A stretch of 64,000 bases of DNA from Scolanthus callimorphus (taxonomy: Eukaryota; Cnidaria; Anthozoa; Actiniaria; Edwardsiidae): the NCBI GenBank assembly GCA_033964015.1, contig CM066920.1, positions 10,507,912 to 10,571,911 of the forward strand, given 5' to 3'. Positions 63,001 through 64,000 of the stretch are shown piece by piece; position 1 is the first letter of the stretch; each line of letters begins with the position of its first letter. The translations under genes and the position numbers were made by a program. The notes beneath the pieces were generated by a model. It worked only from the letters and a program-made list of their open reading frames with translations, was not told where the DNA came from and made no database searches.

Positions 63001-64000
63001 TTAAATTCATGATGTAGCAACCACGATTTCGCCTCGTGAGAGGGCCACGGACAACAGAGAAGGATAAGTATAGAATGTTTCCTCATGCGTTGCACTTCAT
63101 CCAAAAATGAACGCCCCCTCTTAAAACGCCACTGAATGGGGTGCGAAACTCTAATGGAAAATTGTATGTAATGTTTACAACATGAGCAGCCGTGTTGTAG
63201 CAGATTTCCAACACGAGCGCGCAGCGCGAGTGATGTAGATCTGATACAACACGGATGCGAATGTTGTAAACTACTTAAAAAATTCATCGCTTCTAGTGTC
63301 CGCTGTTTTAAAAATTTGTAAATTTGGCAGACAAATTTCAAGATATGTTTCATGAAAGTGGTTGTATCAGAATTACAACACGCTACGGTCTCATGAATCT
63401 TATTGTGTTTCTATTGTGTTGTTCTTATTAATTATTCGCATTCATTTTTTTTACAACAAATACGATGCTTTTGCCTTTACCTTTCTGGTCATCAGTCGTA
63501 ATGACAAGGGGTGTATCTTTCGCCACGATCTTGGTCACGTTACCACCCACTACATTTCCATTCTCCGAATATGGCACTAGGTGTTGTATTTCCTGTGGTG
63601 AGTTCTGTTGGGCAGATCCTTCATCTTGCACTTGGCCTTCCTGTCCGTCTGAAGTTTCCACCATCACATCCGCAGTGTTATCCATCGTTTGACTGCCATT
63701 AAAATTACTTTCATCTGGATTTCCAGGACTGTCTGTAGCAATGGGCAAGAAGTCGTCAAGATTTTGTATTTTTCTGTCTGGACATCTGGTGCAAGGTTGA
63801 GTTCATTAGCAGGATGCTGAATAATAGGTACGTTGTTCTGAGGGATTACGTTTGAAGCTGGGCCGAAGTCCTGGAAGTTTTGGATTTTACTCGTTGATGG
63901 CGTAGTTGGTGATCGTACAGCGTAATCGTCGTACGACGGCGCAGGTTGTATTTGTGGAGTGTAAAGCCAGTTGGGCCCTTGTGAGTAGAACGGATTACCA
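29803..64000 (-). CDS. Gene B: LamG-PLAT-TSP1(x5)-unknown-ricin-F-type-lectin protein, 5'-incomplete, 31 exons
   Basis: Thirty-one - strand exons with mutually consistent phases, from >64000..63481 down to 30027..29803, encode at least about 2,100 residues. Domains in order: low-complexity N-terminal part, LamG (B2-B4), PLAT (B5-B7), five TSP1 (B8-B12), about 1,010 unrecognised residues (B13-B26), ricin beta-trefoil (B27-B29), F-type lectin (B30-B31). TSP1, LamG and the lectin folds are typical of secreted or matrix proteins, so an extracellular adhesion or recognition role is inferred. The signal peptide must lie beyond 64000 or in an unseen exon. One-base losses are apparent in B1, B22 and B25. 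The last 14 exons are paralogous to gene A. Confidence 0.85.
30135..30694. mobile_element. Diverged copy of the giant palindrome, with internal 48-bp duplication
   Basis: Shares tgttttggttaagctaag, ccgctagtccattctataag and the aaggtgtttctcaaaaa block with 27535-28218. At 30437-30530, gcagttacggcgttagctcg is duplicated. It lies between gene B exons 31 and 30. Confidence 0.7.
30902..31159 (-). CDS. Gene B exon 30: F-type lectin (fucolectin-like) domain, first half
   Basis: Acceptor AACTGTTTACAG, donor GTAAGT, 258 nt, phase 1 to 1. [42 protein letters not shown]. Arg replaces the His of SCxHT seen in gene A. Confidence 0.9.
31681..31812 (-). CDS. Gene B exon 29: ricin third repeat with short acidic insertion
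   Basis: Acceptor CTTGTTTTGTAG, donor GTAAGA, 132 nt, phase 1 to 1. [18 protein letters not shown], then [23 protein letters not shown] is a QxW-type trefoil motif; DDDEE is the shorter counterpart of the gene A acidic run. Confidence 0.84.
32109..32265 (-). CDS. Gene B exon 28: ricin-type beta-trefoil, second repeat
   Basis: Acceptor CTTATTTTAG, donor GTATGT, 157 nt, phase 0 to 1. [42 protein letters not shown]. The start of the third repeat is included. Confidence 0.86.
32783..33150. mobile_element. Related inverted-repeat element (AGAGCGGATTTCA family)
   Basis: Starts agagcggatttcatatattg and ends gacagtcatgtgagaaccgctct. Internal attacttagtaattggttcg and gcgattgctttgcgttc are shared with 26827-27197 in complement. 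In the gene B intron between exons 28 and 27. Confidence 0.68.
33168..33304 (-). CDS. Gene B exon 27: ricin-type beta-trefoil, first repeat
   Basis: Acceptor GCATCCTGCAG, donor GTAAGG, 137 nt, phase 1 to 0. [37 protein letters not shown]: the alpha-repeat pattern of ricin B lectins with two cysteines. Confidence 0.86.
33959..34121 (-). CDS. Gene B exon 26 (paralogue of A exon 9)
   Basis: Acceptor GTCATTCTAG, donor GTAAGT, 163 nt, phase 0 to 1. [20 protein letters not shown], then [13 protein letters not shown] and SDYILSG. Confidence 0.88.
34308..34425. repeat. Palindrome (TTAAATACCGAGGGC)
   Basis: caatatgacatataaatacc is repeated inverted as gtatttatatgtcatattg around gggccgtaggccc. Confidence 0.82.
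35643..35812. repeat. Palindrome (GGGGCTTTATTTGTCTAATTAG)
   Basis: attagtcataattgctcctc/atttataatgcgggtcattt arms and outer ggaagggtggggct / agccccaatcttcc blocks are inverted around ttgttccataaag. Confidence 0.68.
36045..36205. repeat. 47-bp tandem repeat duplicating an exon end and splice donor
   Basis: gtcacatccac occurs at 36054, 36102, 36149 and 36196 (spacing 48, 47, 47). On the - strand each unit carries the last bases of gene B exon 25 plus a GGG|GTATGG-like donor (36186, 36139, about 36092, about 36045). Confidence 0.85.
36186..36408 (-). CDS. Gene B exon 25 (paralogue of A exon 8), apparent one-base deletion
   Basis: Acceptor TTTTTTTCACAG, 223 nt against 224 in [20 protein letters not shown] is in frame. 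After ANK the frame breaks near 36342 (GG before CTTTAC) and resumes as [20 protein letters not shown]. The exon end (GGG|GTATGG) lies in a 47-bp tandem repeat that duplicates the donor site. Confidence 0.77.
36995..37192 (-). CDS. Gene B exon 24: basic linker with furin-like sites (paralogue of A exon 7)
   Basis: Acceptor GCTCTTTTAG, donor GTACTG, 198 nt, phase 1 to 1. Contains VERKRRS and [11 protein letters not shown] followed by a cysteine-containing tail ([18 protein letters not shown]). Confidence 0.85.
37797..37950. repeat. Degenerate tandem repeat of about 57 bp, about three copies
   Basis: gatggccttcggatctcactacc, ggggcctttggatctcgctac and ggtggcctttcggtatcgc mark successive units with a cagttac...gctgg block between them. 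Confidence 0.6.
38198..38423 (-). CDS. Gene B exon 23: coiled-coil-like segment (paralogue of A exon 6)
   Basis: Acceptor ATTTCCTCAG, donor GTAAGA, 226 nt, phase 0 to 1. [20 protein letters not shown] then [19 protein letters not shown] and [10 protein letters not shown]. Charged heptad-like pattern followed by six cysteines. Confidence 0.87.
38823..39040 (-). CDS. Gene B exon 22 (paralogue of A exon 5), apparent one-base deletion
   Basis: Acceptor TAACTTGCAG, donor GTAGGT, 218 nt, so not a multiple of three although the flanking phases are both 0. [39 protein letters not shown] and IEFTAR match A. Beyond that the frame slips within about 38840-38855 and would run into a stop at the intron edge. 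One missing base explains it. Confidence 0.77.
39955..40662. mobile_element. TTAA-flanked non-autonomous DNA transposon (piggyBac-type target), 708 bp
   Basis: Ends GGTATGAGTATACCTTTG and its exact inverted copy; TTAA at 39951-39954 and again at 40663-40666. It interrupts a dispersed repeat whose uninterrupted version (cgcttgttaaatagcca) is at about 19054-19070, giving an empty site. An inner inverted pair around the centre (aggtgtgcgggattttt / aaaaatcccgcacacct) makes it foldback-like. Confidence 0.87.
41336..41467 (-). CDS. Gene B exon 21 (paralogue of A exon 4)
   Basis: Acceptor TTTCTTCGCAG, donor GTAAAA, 132 nt, phase 0 to 0. [20 protein letters not shown] then [17 protein letters not shown]. 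Confidence 0.87.
42082..42216 (-). CDS. Gene B exon 20 (paralogue of A exon 3)
   Basis: Acceptor TTTCTTGTAG, donor GTAAGT, 135 nt, phase 0 to 0. [19 protein letters not shown] then [20 protein letters not shown]. Confidence 0.85.
42626..42796 (-). CDS. Gene B exon 19 (paralogue of A exon 2)
   Basis: Acceptor CCAAACACAG, donor GTATGT, 171 nt, intact in phase 0. [46 protein letters not shown]. It serves as the intact reference for the frameshifted gene A exon 2. Confidence 0.88.
43337..43436 (-). CDS. Gene B exon 18 (paralogue of A exon 1)
   Basis: Acceptor TACTGCCAG, donor GTGTGT, 100 nt, phase 2 to 0. [20 protein letters not shown] then [10 protein letters not shown]. Confidence 0.85.
44191..44380. 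repeat. 65-bp tandem repeat, three copies
   Basis: tattcgttgtttcattggat occurs at 44191, 44256 and 44321, each followed by tttctttcctaaagtaaagc (third copy tcaag). The last copy runs into the splice donor of gene B exon 17. Confidence 0.92.
44385..44608 (-). CDS. Gene B exon 17: unrecognised segment
   Basis: Acceptor CTTTCCTCAG, donor GTAAGT, 224 nt, phase 0 to 2. [17 protein letters not shown], then [17 protein letters not shown] and [14 protein letters not shown] 65-bp tandem repeat begins immediately after the donor. Confidence 0.83.
44971..45282 (-). CDS. Gene B exon 16: unrecognised segment
   Basis: Acceptor TTTAAACCACAG, donor GTTTGT, 312 nt, phase 0 to 0. [38 protein letters not shown], then [21 protein letters not shown] paired cysteine motif and beta-like end; no domain recognised. 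Confidence 0.82.
45427..45637. mobile_element. Palindromic MITE (GACCCCGTTCACACGAGACC ends), copy 1
   Basis: gaccccgttcacacgagacc at the left and ggtctcgtgtgaacggggtc at the right are perfect inverted copies with ggtaccg-rich arms. Related copy at 58428-58652. Confidence 0.85.
45760..46118 (-). CDS. Gene B exon 15: unrecognised segment
   Basis: Acceptor AATTTTTTCAG, donor GTAGGT, 359 nt, phase 1 to 0. [18 protein letters not shown], then [18 protein letters not shown] and [20 protein letters not shown]: helix, strands, helix by eye. Function unknown. Confidence 0.82.
46207..46322. repeat. Short MITE (CAGGGGCGGATCCAGGA)
   Basis: aggggcggatccaggaatt and its imperfect inverted copy taaatccgcccct. 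A similar ggcgcggatccaggggg occurs near 62858. Confidence 0.6.
46672..47034. mobile_element. Inverted-repeat element (TGCCACCCAATTTAGATC ends) carrying a nested MITE
   Basis: tgccacccaatttagatc and gatctaaattgggtggca are inverted ends. Between them lies a member of the AATAGACCTCC palindrome family (46731-46920) and a tandem duplicate of tggaatggccctaacctcct. Confidence 0.72.
47066..47269 (-). CDS. Gene B exon 14: unrecognised segment with N-glycosylation sequon
   Basis: Acceptor CTTTTTCGCAG, donor GTACAG, 204 nt, phase 1 to 1. [20 protein letters not shown] then [20 protein letters not shown], with an NVT sequon and a Ser/Thr/Asp-rich end. Confidence 0.82.
47644..48015 (-). CDS. Gene B exon 13: unrecognised segment
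   Basis: Acceptor ATTTCTTTCAG, donor GTAATT, 372 nt, phase 1 to 1. It includes [40 protein letters not shown] and [20 protein letters not shown]. No domain recognised. The gene A counterpart lies outside the window. Confidence 0.82.
48498..48680 (-). CDS. Gene B exon 12: TSP1 repeat 5 (divergent)
   Basis: Phase 1-1, 183 nt, acceptor CACAACACAG, donor [46 protein letters not shown]. One tryptophan is replaced by Phe and the first loop is longer, so it is the least canonical of the five. Confidence 0.9.
49252..49422 (-). CDS. Gene B exon 11: TSP1 repeat 4
   Basis: Phase 1-1, 171 nt, acceptor TCTATCCAG, donor [48 protein letters not shown] fits the O-fucosylation consensus. Confidence 0.93.
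49526..49773. mobile_element. MITE with AAAGGGGCACT ends, copy 2
   Basis: Ends ttaaaggggcactg and gtgaccctttaaagg. The interior matches 12351-12590 in complement (caaatcgcaatccaattcc, tgacaggttgtaca). In the gene B intron between exons 11 and 10. Confidence 0.7.
50486..50656 (-). CDS. Gene B exon 10: TSP1 repeat 3
   Basis: Phase 1-1, 171 nt, donor [49 protein letters not shown] fits the O-fucosylation consensus, and W-x-x-W is present. Confidence 0.93.
50753..50923 (-). CDS. Gene B exon 9: TSP1 repeat 2
   Basis: Phase 1-1, 171 nt, acceptor GATATTCAG, donor [42 protein letters not shown]. The CSx[ST]CG O-fucosylation motif is replaced by CAQLCG here. Confidence 0.93.
50974..51035. repeat. 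Short perfect hairpin (CAATTGGGTCATTAAGTGGT)
   Basis: caattgggtcattaagtggt is repeated inverted as accacttaatgacccaattg around aaatagggtccttattt. Confidence 0.85.
51092..51315 (+). repeat. Dispersed repeat (AGTGATGTAGATCTGATACA), copy 1
   Basis: Collinear with 63228-63436: gatctgatacaacacg, gcgaatgttgtaaactact, aatttggcaga, ttacaacacgctacg and tgtgtttctattgtgttgtt. Confidence 0.82.
51550..51729 (-). CDS. Gene B exon 8: TSP1 repeat 1
   Basis: A single phase 1-1 exon of 180 nt. [20 protein letters not shown], then [15 protein letters not shown] and EPCKG: WxxWxxW C-mannosylation motif, CGG core and six cysteines typical of thrombospondin type 1 repeats. Confidence 0.92.
52166..52292 (-). CDS. 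Gene B exon 7: PLAT/LH2 domain, end
   Basis: Acceptor TTGTCCGCAG, donor GTCTGT (unusual), 127 nt, phase 0 to 1. [20 protein letters not shown] then [10 protein letters not shown] gives the closing strands of PLAT (final V-x-V, then F-x-C). Confidence 0.8.
52655..52995. repeat. Three-copy tandem repeat of about 115-120 bp
   Basis: Blocks ttgcgaaacatatcgccaca, ttgcaagacatgtcgcgaca and ttgcgagacatgtcgcgaca start successive units, each with a gggtgaaactgg-like middle and a gattgact end. A related single unit is at about 956-1060. Confidence 0.75.
53103..53208 (-). CDS. Gene B exon 6: PLAT/LH2 domain, middle
   Basis: Acceptor GTTTCTCGTAG, donor GTAACG, 106 nt, phase 2 to 0. [20 protein letters not shown] then WKMEK matches the PLAT segment LGxLxxIxIxHDGxxxxxxWxLxxV. 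Confidence 0.83.
53849..53984 (-). CDS. Gene B exon 5: PLAT/LH2 domain, first part
   Basis: Acceptor GTCTCCACAG, donor GTGAGG, 136 nt, phase 1 to 2. [37 protein letters not shown] is the recognisable N-terminal half of PLAT (Y-x-[VI], GD-x-x-G-[ST], V-x-I-x-[LIV]-x-G). Confidence 0.85.
54122..54786. mobile_element. Foldback element with tandem GGCCCTAAGTGTAATAA sub-repeats in both arms
   Basis: Outer ends tgtagaagccctaaatgtaa and ttacatttagggcttctaca are inverted. Each arm holds several ggcc-ctaagtgtaataaa units. The loop (about 54290-54640) contains no gene. Confidence 0.85.
55344..55619 (-). CDS. Gene B exon 4: LamG C-terminal part
   Basis: Acceptor GTTACATTAG, donor GTCAGT, 276 nt, phase 1 to 1. 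[29 protein letters not shown] and [20 protein letters not shown] follow the LamG pattern (W-x-H-x-[VI]-x-x-Y, xVNGxx, final strand and helix). Confidence 0.9.
55985..57880. repeat. 70-bp satellite array (about 27 units, some 42 bp)
   Basis: Unit: gcagcagtcgcaaagcccaa, tttgcagccgtcgcagagat, agaacacgggcgattcctgc and aacacgagtt. Most units are 70 bp; several at 56040-56100 and 56650-56790 are 42 bp because the block gcagtcgcaaagcccaattt is missing. Right-hand units are almost identical. Array in the gene B intron between LamG exons 4 and 3. Confidence 0.95.
58096..58259 (-). CDS. Gene B exon 3: LamG middle part
   Basis: Acceptor CAAACATAG, donor GTGAGA, 164 nt, phase 2 to 1. [28 protein letters not shown] and VTEDVIPAG are LamG core strands leading directly into the next exon. 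Confidence 0.87.
58428..58652. mobile_element. Palindromic MITE (CCCCGTTCACACGAGACCGG ends), copy 2
   Basis: aaccccgttcacacgagacc and ggtctcgtgtgaacggg with ggaccggtacaattctgg arms. Same family as 45427-45637, in the intron between gene B exons 3 and 2. Confidence 0.82.
58779..58980 (-). CDS. Gene B exon 2: start of laminin-G-like jelly-roll domain
   Basis: Acceptor TTTTCTTCTTAG, donor GTACAG, 202 nt, phase 1 to 2. [17 protein letters not shown] precedes [17 protein letters not shown] and MTFAAWIRV, the typical first strands of a LamG/concanavalin-like fold. Confidence 0.85.
59023..59463. mobile_element. Inverted-repeat element (GACCCCGTCCACACTAC ends)
   Basis: gaccccgtccacactac and gtagtgtggaacggggtc are inverted ends with internal cgttttcaaaacgaaaacgg blocks. 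End-related to the 45427 and 58428 elements but with different interior. Confidence 0.75.
59501..60073. mobile_element. Inverted-repeat element (GCTAACGGTGTTTACATCTT ends), nested arms
   Basis: ctaacggtgtttacatcttg and caagatgtaaacaccgttag are inverted ends, followed inward by gccaccca...gatcatg and inner arms aatgaggattatcatcaatt / aattgatgataatcctcatt. Confidence 0.83.
61918..62065. repeat. Palindrome (TTCCAGAATAAACAATGTC)
   Basis: tgatttccagaataaacaatgtc is mirrored by gacattgtttattctggaaatca; the inner gaatcaggc/gcctgattc pair surrounds tcggccttacggcctcg. Confidence 0.8.
62500..62775. repeat. Dispersed palindromic element, copy 2
   Basis: Contains cacttgtattttctggtatacacacgagcc-like hairpin arms, ataccacgctac and gattggctgtattttttgtg, matching 3246-3546 in the opposite orientation. 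Confidence 0.7.
63228..63436 (+). repeat. Dispersed repeat (AGTGATGTAGATCTGATACA), copy 2
   Basis: Collinear with 51092-51315. It ends about 45 bases below the donor of gene B exon 1, and contributes the stop codon that follows if exon 1 is read through. Confidence 0.82.
63481..64000 (-). CDS. Gene B exon 1 (as seen): low-complexity Pro/Asn/Thr/Gln-rich segment, runs off the edge
   Basis: Open - strand frame from the window edge, with donor AAAG|GTAAAG at 63481 (phase 1) fitting exon B2. The frame changes near 63769 in a T run: a one-base loss is needed to join the halves. The two halves share the motif KIQN[FL]xDF. The downstream half reads [11 protein letters not shown] then [12 protein letters not shown]. 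If not spliced, a stop follows near 63428. The link to B2 is an inference from phase. Confidence 0.6.

Overview
This is a eukaryotic, AT-rich, intron-rich window. It is most likely from a cnidarian, probably an anthozoan such as a coral or anemone. The grounds are the gene style (secreted TSP1/LamG/lectin mosaics on short phase-1 exons), a CR1/L2-type LINE with a PHD finger and a 2A-like NPGP motif, and a very high load of palindromic non-autonomous DNA elements. Species cannot be read from the sequence. No rRNA, tRNA or CRISPR array was recognised.

Two large paralogous genes dominate and face each other tail to tail. Gene A is on the + strand, 478 to 20859, and its 5' part lies off the left edge. 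Gene B is on the - strand, from the right edge down to 29803. The 14 exons of A match the last 14 of B one for one in order, splice phase and nearly in length (for example 137/137, 258/258, 225/225 and 224/223 nt). Gene B encodes at least about 2,100 residues in 31 recognisable exons: a low-complexity N-terminal part, a laminin-G-like jelly roll (3 exons), a PLAT/LH2 domain (3 exons), five TSP1 repeats (one exon each), about 1,000 residues I do not recognise (14 exons) with conserved furin-like sites, a ricin-type beta-trefoil (3 exons) and an F-type-lectin (fucolectin-like) domain (2 exons). This looks like a secreted or matrix multi-lectin protein. Signal peptides were not seen because both 5' ends lie outside the window.

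Between the convergent 3' ends (20860-29802) sits one intronless class A G-protein-coupled receptor gene at 24324-25223 on the + strand, in otherwise repeat-filled AT-rich DNA.

The introns are packed with mobile DNA: a nearly full-length CR1/L2-like LINE (about 7391-11188), a 5'-truncated LINE tail (about 3930-4210), many terminal-inverted-repeat or palindromic elements, a 70-bp satellite (55985-57880), a 135-bp minisatellite (14085-14965), a 33-bp repeat and others. One TTAA-flanked element (39955-40662) has its uninserted site visible in another copy of its host repeat.

Five otherwise conserved coding stretches (gene A near 1534; the LINE near 8790; gene B near 36342, 38848 and 63769) each appear to lack one base. 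Because nearly all other exons are intact, consensus indel errors are at least as likely as real mutations, but pseudogenisation is not excluded.
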